Positions 1-17,150 of a stretch of 64,000 nt of DNA are shown here, piece by piece. A program made the position numbers and the translations under genes. Position 1 is the first letter of the stretch. Each line of letters begins with the position of its first letter. The stretch is from Chrysoperla carnea (Eukaryota; Arthropoda; Insecta; Neuroptera; Chrysopidae): NCBI RefSeq assembly GCF_905475395.1, contig NC_058337.1:133817960-133881959 (forward strand). The letters are read 5' to 3'. The notes beneath the pieces were generated by a model. The model saw only the letters and a program-made list of their open reading frames with translations. It did no database searches and was not told where the DNA came from.

Positions 1-644
1 GAAGCCTATAATTTCCAAAATAATATATTCGTTTCCAAATCAGTCATAGATTGCGACAAATTGTATTGCAACCCGAGTAAATGCCCGACGACGTACCAAA
101 TAGAAGTTGTTAAAAGTTTTTCCTGATTGTTGAGATTTTTCAGAAGGTAGGCAATAACAAGACCTTGGCTCAGTTTTGATTACCTACACATACCTGAACA
201 AATACGTTTCTCGGCGGCTGTATCTCGAAAACTAGGCGAGAACTACAAAATTTTTACTTTTTTCATCTTTTTTTAACCTATAGTTCTTTTTTTAGTTCTT
301 CATGTATAGTATGGTGAAATCATACATTCAGGTTTGAGTTAAATCGTTACATCGAGGTCCGGAAAAATTATGATAACACGTAGGGGATGCCCTCAGAATA
401 CAACTTAGTTTCACCCCTCAGGGGAGGAGTAGGAACTTAAGTGAAGTGCTGTGGTGGTATACCCTACTTACTATTTGTCTCCGAACCAAAATTAACCTCT
501 TTTTTACAATTCTACTACACTTTGTTGATGATTTTGTCGGTATATATTAAGGCACCTAAAAAATCTCAGACTCGTCATGCCAGAGCTGATTAGCTGATTT
601 AATTAACATTAAGAATATTCTGAACTGTTGTTAAATTTATTTAA
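1..644. other. Left-edge non-coding stretch
   Basis: AT-rich sequence with no protein I recognise. It should lie inside, or contain later exons of, the minus-strand TLC-domain gene whose first exon is at 1237-1468, but I could not match any exon here to the rest of a TLC domain. On the minus strand a short open stretch behind a possible acceptor near position 130 does not resemble the family. Confidence 0.4.
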
Positions 645-1229
645 AAACAAGTGAAAAAAAAACAATTGACTGAGTTAATTGTTGAAATACCATGTATAGA
701 CAGTGTTGATGCGCAATCATTTGTTTTTTTGACGTCACGTAAATAACAAAAGATATTCACTTTTAAATAGACACACACACAACTGATATTCCTATATTAA
801 TACATACTATAAAATTTGCACCTAATTAACGCCCTCGTGGGTAAACAGTGATGTTTACAAAAAAAAGTTTCAAACAAAAGTTTTTTAGTTTTTTATAAGG
901 AACATTTTTTACATTTAAACTTTTGTTCTATCTCTAACGGTTTACAAGATGGGTCCTACGGACCCAAGACCCAATTGACCTATGATGCTCATTTACGAAC
1001 TTGACCTCACTTTTTAAGAGTACGCTGTAAAAATTTCAGCTCGATATCTTTTTTCGTTTTTGAGTTATCGTGTCCACAGACGGACGGACAACCGGAAATG
1101 GATTAATTAGGTGATTCTATGAACACCTATACCAAAATTTTTTTCGTAGCATCAATATTTTTAAGCGTTACAAACTTGGGACGAAACTTAATATACTATG
1201 TATATTTCATAGATACATGGTATAAAAAA
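645..1229 (-). repeat. Hairpin-rich dispersed repeat (family 1), copy a
   Basis: Nearly full-length copy of the commonest repeat in the window, in reverse orientation. It carries all four short inverted repeats of the family: the ATACCATGTATA start hairpin, the GGGTCC/GGACCC hairpin, the GTAAACA/TGTTTAC hairpin and the CAATT/AATTG end hairpin. It begins within a few bases of the donor of the TLC gene's first exon, so it lies at the very start of that intron. No coding capacity was seen. Confidence 0.85.
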
Positions 1230-1236
1230 AACTAAC

Positions 1237-1468
1237 TTTTAATAAGCAAAGGGCAAGGATTTCCAAAACATTGTTGCATTCCAATTATTCCAGCAATTGC
1301 TCCATGGATGATAGATACAAGTCTACATGACCATTCTGGAGATTTGCTTGGTAAACAACTTCGTAAAATGCAGTATAATGTTTGCCATAAACTAATACTA
1401 AACAACACTAGTAATATATTAATTTTTAAACCAAATGGAATTACAATTGTTTCAACGATTTCAAGCAT
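1237..1468 (-). CDS. TLCD5: TLC-domain protein (TLCD5/TMEM136-like), first exon, partial
   Basis: This is the first coding exon of a membrane protein of the TRAM/LAG1/CLN8 (TLC) family, most like TLCD5 (TMEM136). The ATG at 1468 opens 77 codons: a hydrophobic first helix (residues about 8-30), then WQTLYCILRSC and the family signature EWSCRLVSIIHG, followed by a CPL segment that matches the usual PWPL. A GTTAGT donor follows at 1236 (phase 1), so the rest of the gene should lie to the left on the minus strand. I could not find the next exon in the 1.2 kb available, and a repeat copy fills most of it. Its start is 640 bp from the SART1 start in the opposite direction. The function of TLCD5 proteins is poorly defined; an ER or plasma-membrane lipid role is inferred from the family. 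Confidence 0.65.
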
Positions 1469-2108
1469 AATAATTTTAACTTGTTATTTTAAAAAAATAT
1501 TATTTATTGATAATCCCACGCATATACCCACAAGATTTTCAAAATAACTCCATAATAACTAAAATTGATGTTTATGACCTATGTCATAAAATTATTGTCA
1601 ATTTGACACTGTTGTTATGGGAAATTATTCCGGATATTGTACTCGTAAAATACAACTGTAAGGTAAAAAATCATTACCTAGAATGATTTTGGTCCAAAAA
1701 TCAATCATTTTTAAAAATTTTATACATAAAGTTTCTGAGATGTCACCTAAAATGTTTAACTCTAGGCAATATCGCGGAACAGTTTTTGAAAATTGTCTAT
1801 CCATCGCAAGAAACTAGATTTTTCAAGTAAGTAAAGGTTATATTGCCACATAATTTTCTGGCCCCTTGTTTGCCCTACGATATATTAACATAATTAAGTA
1901 AACATTGTGTAATGAAATGTTAATGGCGTATGAGTTTTTACAGTTTGTAGATGTGGATCAGGCATTCGTGAGTAGGTATTTCTACAAGTAGAAACAATTC
2001 TCTTCGTAATTTTTTCGTAGTTATATTTTGATGGACGTTTTCATACGTTATTAAAATCTTCAACTAAAATATTTTGACATTGATTTTTGTTATTAATTTA
2101 TATAAAAA
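1469..2108. promoter_or_regulatory. Shared upstream region of TLCD5-like and SART1 genes
   Basis: The two genes are transcribed away from each other, and only 640 bp separate their start codons. Such spacing is compatible with a bidirectional promoter. No clear TATA box or initiator could be fixed by eye, and the sequence is AT-rich throughout. Confidence 0.4.
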
Positions 2109-5100
2109 ATGGGTTCAACTAGTAAAAAAAGTAAAAATAAAGATAAAGAAGTTAAAGAATCTAGGAAACGGCATCGTAGCACATCTGTTGAAATTGTACG
2201 AGAGAAAGAAAAGCGTAGACATCATCATCATAGCCATCACAAAAAACATCACCACTCAAAGGAAAAGAAACATAAGTCAAGACATTCGTACGATAGCGAA
2301 GGTAAATACCTTTTTTGCCATTCTTTTAAAATGATTTAAAACTATAAATCTTTTGGTCAGGGGAGACTTCACGATAAGTTATATCGATTACTATCTGGTT
2401 ATCTACAGGATGTACCAAATATTTATAGTTTTAAATCATTTCTGATTAACTGCCAGTTTAATTATTATAAATTGTTAAACGTAAATAAACTGGCAGTTTT
2501 GTTTAAGACTGTTATGATTGGCTGGTTTTTTGATTGTTTTCAGAGGCTTCAGTAATGAGCCATAAAAAAGAAGATGGATTGATGCTGTTGATATAGGTAA
2601 ATGCAGACTGTTTTTCTTTGTTCGATCAGCCTTCCATCTGTCATTTTCAGACATTGCCAGAAGATGAAACAATTTGTTAAATTTAAATTTTGTGCCTTAT
2701 ATATTTCTGTGTTTAAAAGAGCGGTATAATTTCTGCGATAAAAAATGTGTATAGATCAGTGACGGATTTAGGCTTGCTGCCGCCTTAGGCCCCGTTCGAT
2801 GCGTGCGGAGCCCTTTTTGATAGAATGAATTTCGTTAATTTTGATCCAGTTTTTTTTTTTTTAAAGTAACTTAATTTATTGAAATATAATTTTTTAAATA
2901 TTACTATTAAACAAGACAGATAAATGTATATATATATATATATATATATAAAAACTTTAGACAGATAAATAATTCATATTTCTTTTAATATTAATCAATT
3001 TGAAAATTTCTTTTTCCTGGCTTTGGTCCGTGCAAAAACGTCAATTATGTCGTCTTAATTAATTTCTTGGACTAGTTAATTTCTTGCACTTGGCCCATAC
3101 TTGCGCATCAATAGGTTTTTTCCCTTTTAAGGGTAGAAAAAGATCTTTCTCCTGAACAATTTGTAGCCGGAATACTCAAAAAAATACGGAGAGCAATCTA
3201 CTTGTACAAAAAAACTGTACAACTTAGCCAAAGGAGTATAGTTCATTAAAATAAGTTCAAAAATTAGCGTCACTGTGGCAACAAGTGAAATTTAAAAATA
3301 ACCTGCCATAACGCCCCCCTCCTTCATTTTATAAACAAGTTTAAAAACAAACGAAATGCAGCTTAAATTATTAAATGTATATTAATATATAAGGTTGAAA
3401 ATATTTGAAATTCGCGCCAAAACACTAATTTAAGTCTCTATGTATACATCGTAGCTCGAGTAGCTTTAATTATATTCAAAGGCTACATTTACATGGAATC
3501 TCTTAAGGTATTTCTAACGACATGCGACAAAAAGTAACTTTGCACGAGCAATTCCTAAGAAGTAGCTAATTCCTAAAATATTGTAGAAGCATTGATCTTC
3601 TCTGTTAACTGTTACAAATTTTCAAAGTTTTCGATATTTAACACAGAATTTATGCTATTTAGAAAAAAATTACGAAAATTTTGACATGTTTTTCCTAAAG
3701 AAAATAACTTTGCAAGCAAAGCTAGATATATGTAAATAAACAAATTAGGGATACTTTACGCCTAAATAGGATGTAATTAAACGTTTAGTTTACGAAAAAT
3801 AAAAACAATAAAAAAGATACGTTTTTGACGAATATTTAATCTAATACCACTGTATTTACATAAAATTTTACATTTTTCTTTGATATTGAATGGAATAAAC
3901 TTTATAAATTTCAATTTTTCCTTCAGATAGTTTTGGCAGATTCGTACTTTCAAATTTAAATTCAATTTAATGAGTTATTCCGCGCGTTTTACGTTTTTAT
4001 GACTGAACGCAATCACTAATGAGAGCCTTCTCCCCTATCTTATACTTTTTGATCTAATCGAAAAGTAAAATTGTTCAAGCGACAACGTTGTTCAATTTAT
4101 CTTTGTGCTGTGAGCTATACTGTGTGTACAAATGATCAATATGCTAGGGTGTGCGTTGTAGCGTTTACAGATTTACTGCACTAATACTACTACTATTTAG
4201 AGTACTATATTTTTTCTTTTTCTAAGGTGTCTTGTAAAGTCTAACCGAGTTGTTTTGCCTTCTTTTGAAGCAGTAGAAGATCGCAGTACAGAACGATCAT
4301 TTCGAATTTCGTTATCAGTAATCCGCTGTATCTCTGAAAATAATTCGAATTATGAAAAATTCGTTCAAGGACAAATTCTTAAGGGTCTAACCTTTAAAAA
4401 TATCTATTAAAAAATCGATTTCTTCAAATTTCTGGACCAGAATACTGCCTTAAATATTCGTAATATCGAATATTTTTTCAAGGTCCTTGTCAACTTCTAA
4501 GAAATTTAATAATCTTTGTTGCTAGACAACAATTTTAAATTCACCCCCAAAATTAAAATTCATTTTAAAATTATTAATTTATTTACAGATTCAGATGTTG
4601 TCTTAGCGCCATCACCTCCACAAATTACAAGATCAGAATCTCCACCACCCCCTCCAACGATTACCATCAAAGTCGACAGCAGTCCAGAACCATCGCCAGA
4701 ACGTGAAAGACATGAAGATCGTAGTGGTGGCGGAGCCGGAGCAGAATCACTATCTATCGAAGAAACAAATCGATTGCGTGCAAAATTAGGTTTAAAACCA
4801 TTACAAGTTGATACAACCACTGAAAATAAAGATGGGCGATTAAAAGATGATTTGGGTGAATTTTACCATAAACCCGCTACAAATATTGCACAAAAAACGC
4901 ACCAAGAAAAGATACGGAGTAAATTATCTGAACGTAAAGATCGTCGAAAGTATGAGGAAAAATTGGCTAAAACAAAAACACTTGGTGAATCGGATAGTGA
5001 TGACGATCCAACCGCTTGGGTTGAAAAGAATCGTCAAATTCAACGGGAAAAAGATCAGGCTGCCAAACGTGCTAAAGTTTTGGAGGAATTGGATGAAGAA

Positions 5101-8100
5101 TTAGGTTAGTATCTGATTTTTAGTGTTATTAAGAAATACTGGGCAATTTCCATTTTAAAAATTAAAACTACCGCGTTTACTTTTCCATAAAAATCTATTC
5201 TAATCAAATTATTTAGTCTTTTAAAATATCTCTGCCAGTATCTTAATAAACTATATTATTGTAAAATTTCATTAAAAACCATTAAGTAGTTTTCGAAATC
5301 GTCCAGCAAAGTGGACGGGTATCTGCTCTCTTTATAAATTATAGCCTTTGTGTTATTCTGTTGAATGACTTATATATTTTTGTAAAGTTTCATTCAAATT
5401 TATTCAGTAGTTTTTGCGTGAAAGCGCAGAATAAAAACAAACGAACTCACTTTTGTATTTATAATATTTAGAGATGAACTAAAAGGTACAAAATAATCAA
5501 TCAATTTCTTGTGGATCCTCACTTTTCTCAATGAATATCTACTGTTGTGATGATAGATAATCCTATAAATCGAGTCGAAAATCTGTTTTGCGGTAATGAT
5601 GTATTAGAATTTCCCATAAAGTTCTAGAATTTGCTGGAATGTTCCAGAATATTCTTAAATGATGCAATTGGTTACGTATGATCTGGAATGTTTTAGAATT
5701 ATCGGAATTATTCAAGAATGATCCAAAATATTCTAGAATATTAAAAATTTTAGATAATATTCTTCTCTTTTCTTATTCTACAGGTCTAGGGCAGTTAGTT
5801 GAAGCTGCCACCAGAGAACAACGTAACAAAGCATACTCACAAAAAAGTTTAAAAGGATTACGGGTTGAACATGATGTCGAATCATTTCAAGAAGGCTCCA
5901 CAACAATTTTAACACTTAAGGATAAAGCTATCTTAGAAGATGATGAAGATGTTTTAGTCAACGTCAACCTAATCGATAATGAACATTATAAAAAGAATAT
6001 CGAACGTAAAAAACAAAAATTGGATTATAATCCATACGATAATGAAGAACTGGACGATTTTGGAATGTTGAAACGAAAAGATGTTCTATCAAAATATGAT
6101 GAAGAAATTGGGGGCGAACAGAAGAAAAGTTTTACAATTGGTAACGATAATTCTGTGGAACGTCGACATGAAGCATTAATGTCAATTAAAGCAAAACTAG
6201 CAAATAAACGTGTTGAAACATTGGCTTTACCCGAATTAAAAATTGCATCGGATTATTATTCCGAGGCAGAATTAACGAAATTTAAGAAGCCAAAGAAAAA
6301 AGTACGTAAAATACGGCAGAAGGGTAAAATGTTGAAGGTTGACGAGCTTGAGGCACAAATGAATGCGACTGAAGGTAGTGCAAATGATTATTTAAAGGAT
6401 TTAGGATCGAGACGAAAACGGGATAATGATAATTATCTGGATATCGACGATGTTCCAAGTAAGTTCAATTTAGCTATTTGTTATTAGTCTAATAGCCTAA
6501 GAGGAACATGCAACTATTATTCGCGAAAAGGTGCGTGATTCAAGGTTACTAAAATAAATGCCAGAACATCGACATGACTGATATTTTGACAAAATATTAA
6601 AAATAGTTTGTCAAAACATCAGCCACGAATCCGGGGACGCCTGCGATCTAAGCTACCCCCAAGTGGAGGGGTTAATCGGATAAAAACAACGACCTAATAC
6701 GAGGCTGATGTTTTTACATTATGTTCAGAGCAGAATATTGACGTTAATTTTGAACATCAGCCAGGAATACGGGAAAAATTAGGCACTTTTAACATTCTAA
6801 CAAAATTTCAGCCACGTACAAGTGCAAAAAAAAAGAATAATTTCTTCCGCACTAAGCTTTAAGGAAAAACTTTGAAAATTTTTGCCACCAAGGATAATAG
6901 AAAAATGTTTGCTCTATAATATATCGAAATATTTTATTTTAGGTGTGAATATAAAACCAGAAAATGTAAAAATTGAACCAGAAGATAACGAATTAGAATT
7001 GGCATTACATAAAGCTCGTATGTTAAAACTCAAAGAACCGAAGAATCCAACTAATATAATTGAACAAGTGAAATTGGAACCCGCAGAACAGGAAATGAAT
7101 AGCGAAGATACTGGTAACATAGTTCTTAATTCAACAGCTGAATTTTGTAGGACACTTGGTGACATACCCACATATGGTCGTGCTGGAAATCGTGATGAAG
7201 AGGAAGATTTACTTGTAAGTTGTCTGTAATCCTTTTGTTTAGATATAATAACAAGAAGAACATTTCCCCAAATTCTGGATACTGTAGATTAATTTAGTAT
7301 TTACAAGTTATTTGAACAAATACTCTATTGTTTATAGGATTTTGAACGGGAATTAAAATATTCAGCGAATGAACCAATGGATACAGCAAATGGTATGAGT
7401 GGTTCATGGGTAGCCGTTGATACTGACGGTCAAGGAACATCCTCAGCTCGTGTCAGTGAAATTATAAATCAGGAAGCACCTATTTTAGATGAAGAACCAG
7501 ATGTAGGATCGGGAGTTGCTGCAGCGTTACAACTTGCAATGAGTAAAGGCTATCTGGATAAAGAAGATTCGAATAGGCCATCAACATCACGTTTTGCTCA
7601 TCTTCAAGCTAAAAACTATTCAATCGAAGATAAAACTCATGGGTAAGCTTTATCACAATTTAACTGTTTATTTTCTACTTCATGTGATTCGAAAAGGTCT
7701 CAATAAGTAAATCAGAATCTCAGATTTTGGATGCATAAATTTTAATCATAATTTCGTACTTTTAAAAACCGATTTATCTTGTGTTACAATTTACGCCATA
7801 ACCATAGTTTGTGTACTTAATAAAGTGTTTTCTTTGTTTTTGCCATCTCGAAATCTACAAATTAAGAACCAATTGAGTTTTCTGTATGCTAACTAAATTA
7901 TTCTTATCGAACTAACAATAGGGAATATTCATGAAATTTAAATTTGGTTCAAATATTTTTCTTCCGTAACTTTAATGACTGGACATTTCAACTAAACCAT
8001 TATTTTAGTAATTAATTTCTTTTAATTACTTAAAATTAATTAATAAAAGTACAAATTCAGTGAGGGCATTTAAAAATTTCTAAAACGGAAATTCAAATTT

Positions 8101-9919
8101 TTATACGGACTTGACATCATAGTACGGGCTTGTCAAATTGGTTGACATACTGATATTAATTACTTACATTTTACATGGTATTTCATTAAATTATACTATT
8201 CTACGGCTTTTTATTAGAAAACTTAATAAAAACGATTGTAAATTCTGTGATAATCGTTATAACGGTGTAAACAATGAATTAAAAAATACATGAATATTCC
8301 CTATTAATATTCAGCAATTTTTGAACAAGAAATTATTTGATCTTACAGAGATGACGATAAATTTGGACGTCGTGATAGATATTCTGGACCAACAATGGAC
8401 TTCAAAGAAAAAGATACGTATAAACCGAACGTTAAATTGGATTATATTGATGATGAAGGTCGTGTTTTAAATGCAAAAGAGGCATTCAGATATTTATCAC
8501 ATAAATTTCATGGTAAAGGTCCTGGTAAAAATAAAATTGAGAAACGTATCAAGAAAAATGAACAGGAAGGTTTAATGAAAAAGATGAGTTCAACAGACAC
8601 ACCATTAGGCACTTTAAATATGTTACAAGCAAAGCAAAAGGAGACACAATCAGCGTATATTGTATTGTCTGGAAGTAAACATACTCATTCGTAAGTATTA
8701 ATTGTTGTCAGACTGATTTTGAATACCAGGCCATTTTGACGTTAAAGAGAATGAAGCGAGGGACTCGGTAGCACGAGAGGGATCATCTTAAACGCTCCTT
8801 TCATCTGAGTCTGCCATTATCACAGCAATATGCTCCGTAATTTAACGAATCAAGGAATGGTTACGACAAGTCCATTTTGATTACAGGGTTTTCGCGCAAA
8901 GCATGCGACAAGATAAACTGTGTATAACTAGAGCTAGACCACGCGATTGTGTTAACCTGAAACACACTAGAGCACAGTTGAGAAGGGTGATGAGACTCTT
9001 GACGAGACACTAGGGATTGAACTACCCCCTTTATAATATGATGATCTCTGTTGCTTCAACTTGTAGGGCTTATATCGAGGACTTCGAAACCTCCATACAT
9101 GTTATTTTCATCTGCAGAAACCTGCAGGGTGTCAGGTTTAGAATGTTTGAGTTTGAAAACTTGAATCTACCAACTCTGGGAGAAATCTCGGTGAAGTAGC
9201 TGTGGATTTCTGCGTGGCGCCTGGTCTCTCTTATCCGGAGACGCCTCGATTTCGGGTGGGAGATTATTCTCAAGGAGGGCACGAAAGACACCTTTATTTA
9301 CGTGCTAACGACCCCTGTTATTATTATCAATTGTTTATTGTATTTAGAAGATCGATTCACAGAGAAAGTTGCGAGATAAAAACAATAATAATTGAATAAA
9401 AGATGTGTCCTCTCCTGTGGGATTCTTTTGAAATCTTTATGAAATAAAAGGAATGTCTAGTCCTTTGGAACTTTATTGAAGTCAGTGTGGAATAAAAAGT
9501 TTCTAGTCCCGTGGGACTATATTGAAGTCAGTACCAATGCAGAATCTTTCAAATTTTCTGGCGATTATCTCCATTATAATGATTTTAGAATTTTTCATCA
9601 AAATATTCTGTATTTAATTCTCTCTAGCCAGTGTTCCGAAATTAATTAAGATTTTCAGTTATACCAGAGTTAATCATTATGGCTGCTTGTATAATTGAAA
9701 CGGGCTCCCGAATGTACACGTTACTCTCAAGTATAGAGAAAGAAAATTGTATCACTTTACAAATTCTCTTCCATTTCGGTTTGATAGTTTCCTCTAGAAT
9801 ATGGAGCTTGCTATAACCTCTTAATCTGAAGTTGAAATTCGCACTTCTATTGTACCAATAAATTAAAATTAATAATTTTTTTTTGTTTCAGAACGAATCT
9901 TACAAAAATGAAACGTTAA
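2109..9919 (+). CDS. SART1: SART1 / Snu66, U4/U6.U5 tri-snRNP protein (7 exons, complete)
   Basis: Core splicing factor of the U4/U6.U5 tri-snRNP, nuclear. Exons: 2109-2301, 4589-5104, 5784-6458, 6943-7214, 7338-7642, 8349-8690, 9892-9919; the total of 2331 nt gives 776 aa (human SART1 is 800 aa). All junctions keep frame and use GT-AG. Features in order: a Lys/Arg/His/Ser-rich N-terminus with a poly-His run (residues 20-60); a Hub1-interacting (HIND) motif [18 protein letters not shown] near residues 119-136; the conserved core with [20 protein letters not shown] and ILSKYDEE-like [32 protein letters not shown]-like [10 protein letters not shown]; and a C-terminal [37 protein letters not shown] and YIVLSGS. 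The last exon adds only nine codons. The introns hold a MITE, a LINE 3' end and RTE-type tails. No break was seen, and the gene looks intact. Confidence 0.96.
2302..4588 (+). other. SART1 intron 1
   Basis: This 2.3-kb intron has no recognisable exon. It contains a hAT-like terminal sequence at about 2757 and a short TA run at about 2926-2950. The remainder is AT-rich with no structure I can name. Confidence 0.8.
2757..2830 (+). repeat. hAT-like terminal fragment
   Basis: It starts CAGTGACGGATTTAGG, close to the CAGTGGCGGATTAAGG end of the complete small element at 14635-14888. The opposite terminus was not found, so this is a single end. Confidence 0.4.
5230..5475 (+). repeat. RTE-type retroposon 3' tail
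   Basis: In SART1 intron 2. It contains the series GTAAAGTTTCATTCAAAT, CAGTAGTTTTTGCGTGAAA and AACAAACGAACTCAC, ending TTTATAATATTTAGAGATG. This resembles the tails of RTE-like non-LTR elements and their SINEs that are widespread in insects. A related tail lies at 26928-27050 and a third type at 56990-57112. Confidence 0.5.
7917..8305. mobile_element. Small inverted-repeat element (MITE) in SART1 intron 5
   Basis: About 389 bp bounded by inverted 17-bp ends AATAGGGAATATTCATG / CATGAATATTCCCTATT. No reading frame was seen inside. The right-hand end, including GGTGTAAACAATGAATTAAAAA, recurs near 25005-25062 in RpL13A intron 3, so this is a family. Confidence 0.6.
8830..9325 (+). mobile_element. 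LINE 3' end (RNase-H-bearing R1/LOA/I-like group), fragment
   Basis: In SART1 intron 6, sense orientation. The frame at 9017-9199 encodes the C-terminal tail of a reverse-transcriptase ORF2: NYPLYNM, then a decayed CCHC-type knuckle [19 protein letters not shown], then [12 protein letters not shown]. The 3' UTR contains GAGGGCACGAAAGACACC and GTGCTAACGACCCC and ends in a TTATTATTAT tail. Related copies are at 12475-13130 (both orientations) and 51280-51790 (minus). Clade assignment rests on the RNase-H-plus-knuckle layout and the (ATT)n tail and is not firm. Confidence 0.7.
9396..9533 (+). repeat. Three imperfect ~46-bp tandem units
   Basis: Three units each start with AATAAAA and contain a variant of GTCTAGTCC(T/C)GTGGGACT followed by TTGAAGTCAGT. 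The first unit is the most diverged. They lie in SART1 intron 6, just after the LINE tail. Confidence 0.6.
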
Positions 9920-9972
9920 ATTTATAAACAATTATACTTGGAAAACATAATTATTATGAACATTATAACATA

Positions 9973-9978
9973 AATAAA
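9973..9978 (+). terminator. SART1 poly(A) signal
   Basis: AATAAA lies 54 bp after the SART1 stop codon, and further AATAAA-like motifs follow within 25 bp. Confidence 0.55.
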
Positions 9979-10807
9979 TATATTATAAATAAATTAAGAT
10001 ACAAAAAGTCGTTGAACATCGGAACAGATCGGAAAAAGGTCCGAACAACCCTAATCTCTAACAATCATTCCCTACTCCAAAATACTGAGCCTGACCTCTA
10101 CTGATTTAAATATAAAATGACAAGAAGGTTGTAAACATTATCTTAGAACATATAATTAAATGACAAAAAAGGAATAGACCTTTTTCACATTTTTTTTTTC
10201 TTTTTTTTTAAATGAAAGTAAATGTTTTGATAAATGGGCTAATTTTTTCCCCGATTTTTTTGAAGCCATTTAACCGAGAAAACAGACAATGAAAATCATT
10301 AAAATTCAAATTGGCGAAAACGATCCGAAAACTCGCGAAACTAAAGTTGATATATTAATAGGACTGTTGACACTGTTTTATTACAGATCACGTGTGCGGT
10401 GGAGCAAAAAAAAAAATCGTTTTAAAATATTTCAAATATTGTGACTTTTTAAAAATTTTTTTCATTGTGTTTTTATTGTTAAAAATGCGTAATTTTTGAG
10501 TTACAGGCTCTACTTGACCTATATTTTCATTGAAAATTATCAAAAAGCATTTCTGTTTTTCATGAAAAAGGTCTATTTCTACTAATTGATTTAAGTGTAT
10601 TAGTATTTTCATGCTGACGCCTGACGTTGAGTTTGAGCGTCAAATTAGGTCACGTTCAACGTCATATGTATGCCAATGTACATAATAAAACACATAAGTG
10701 TTACCTAGAAATTCTAAATAAGCAAATGTTTTAAAGTAAATCAATTTTAAAATACCAGAAATTTTATTTAAAAATAATTTTTTTATAAAATTTTCATTTT
10801 CATCCAG
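9979..10807. other. Intergenic stretch after SART1
   Basis: AT-rich with several homopolymer runs (T and A tracts near 10190-10210 and 10407). No gene, RNA or repeat family was recognised. Confidence 0.6.
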
Positions 10808-11253
10808 AGATTTCACACCGGAGAAAAACCTTTTGCATGTAAATCTTGTGATAAATTATTTACTAAAACAACTCATTTAAATATACACAAACTAATTCAC
10901 AGTTTAGAAAAACCTTCATCATGTGAGTATTGTGGTAAATTATTTGCTTTGAAAAGCAATTTAACTCTATACTTACGAATTCACACCGGAGAAAAACTTT
11001 TTTCATATGAAAAATGTAATAAAACATTTACAAAAATTCACAAAAACTAATTCATACTAGAGAAAAACCTTTTTCATGTGAAGATTGTGATAAATCATTT
11101 ACTCAGAAAGTCAATTCGATACAAACGAATTCACAAGAGGGAGAAACGTTTTGCATGTGAAATTTATGATAAAACATTTGGCTGTAAAAGCCATTTAAAA
11201 AAACACAAACGAATTCACACTGAAGAAAAAACTTTTCCATGTGAAGACAAGCG
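10808..11253 (+). pseudogene. Decayed C2H2 zinc-finger array
   Basis: Remnant of a Kruppel-type multi-finger gene. Linkers HTGEKPFAC and HTGEKLFS and finger cores CEYCGKLFALKSNL and KTFGCKSHLKKHKRIH are plain, spanning about five fingers. The first frame runs from 10808 to a stop at 11048. The fingers then continue in two other frames (around 11051-11130 and from about 11130), so at least two frameshifts are present. One finger has lost its first cysteine (SYEKC) and another its second (CEIYDK). The sequence just before 10808 (TTTTCATCCAG) looks like a splice acceptor, so this may be the last exon of a dead gene. No upstream exon was recognised. Confidence 0.85.
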
Positions 11254-11303
11254 AATTTTAATTTACGTAATACTGTATATTAAAACGATCATAAATAAAC
11301 TTG

Positions 11304-12042
11304 ATTTACCCACTCCAACCTATTTATTTGATTGGGAACATTGCAATAACATATCTGTGAAGTGTTCTGAAAAATTATGGAAAATGTTTGTTCAGTCACT
11401 AGTTGTTAGACTAAGCTAATAAAGTCATACAACAACAGCAATTTCCAGCCTAGTCAAGGGCACCTGAGCTAACTAGCAGATTGTTACTGTGTGCAATGTG
11501 TCAAAATAAGATACAGAGTACTTTTTCGTCCTGTAAGACCGAATAAAACGAGCATCAAAAGACCTCTGGGAGTTCCATCTACGAACTGTAAACTGCTTCT
11601 CAATGAGGGTTTCTTAAAAAAGGCTAATCTTAGATGGAAGGAGGAACGCATTTGTTGTACTACAAGGCAGATATGGTCTTTAGGAGTTTCGAAGATTTTC
11701 ATATCCTTTCAAAGAGCCTCTATAAGCAAAATCTGCGAATATTACAAGACACTGGCTAGGCAACAACTACGTTGAACGACCGATCTTACCAGTGTACTAC
11801 GATTATTGCAGGAGCTGTGGGGGGGGGAGGAAACGGTGTCTCATCTTCCCTGTCACTGTCTAGCTCTTGCCATGAGGAGATGAACTCACTCTGACGACTT
11901 CTCAGACCTGAAATTCGTTGACGTCAAAACACTGCTGATGTGTTATAAAACTGCTTCACAACGGATCCTATCGTCTAAGTGAGTATCACGCTAGAACAGC
12001 TACTCTAACCTAAGAGCGAATAAATAGTAATTACATATTTTA
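11304..12042 (+). mobile_element. LINE 3' remnant with ORF2 C-terminal tail
   Basis: Plus-strand translation around 11800-11880 gives YDYCRSCGGGEETVSHLPC then HCLALAMRR, the CCHC knuckle that ends ORF2 of RNase-H-bearing LINEs. Upstream, around 11615-11700, is a stretch with W/RQ spacing of the same tail, and downstream a LKFVDVKTLLMCYKT segment. A similar block of about 40 bp occurs on both sides (about 11262-11303 and 12043-12086, sharing ATACTGTATATTAA and ACGATCATAAA). This looks like an old target-site duplication. A run of nine G interrupts the knuckle region. Confidence 0.65.
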
Positions 12043-12044
12043 TT
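12039..12044 (-). terminator. ACAT2 poly(A) signal
   Basis: AATAAA on the minus strand lies about 67 bp past the thiolase stop codon. It sits in one of the two repeated blocks flanking the LINE remnant. Confidence 0.45.
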
Positions 12045-12110
12045 TTACATAATACTGTATATTAATACGATCATAAAAAAGCTATAAATCTTGTTCGTAA
12101 ATATTAATTA

Positions 12111-17150
<5,040 letters not shown>

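Noticed and set aside
1-130. Possible next exon of the TLC-domain gene on the minus strand
   Set aside because: Open after a possible acceptor, but the translation shows none of the expected second-part TLC motifs.
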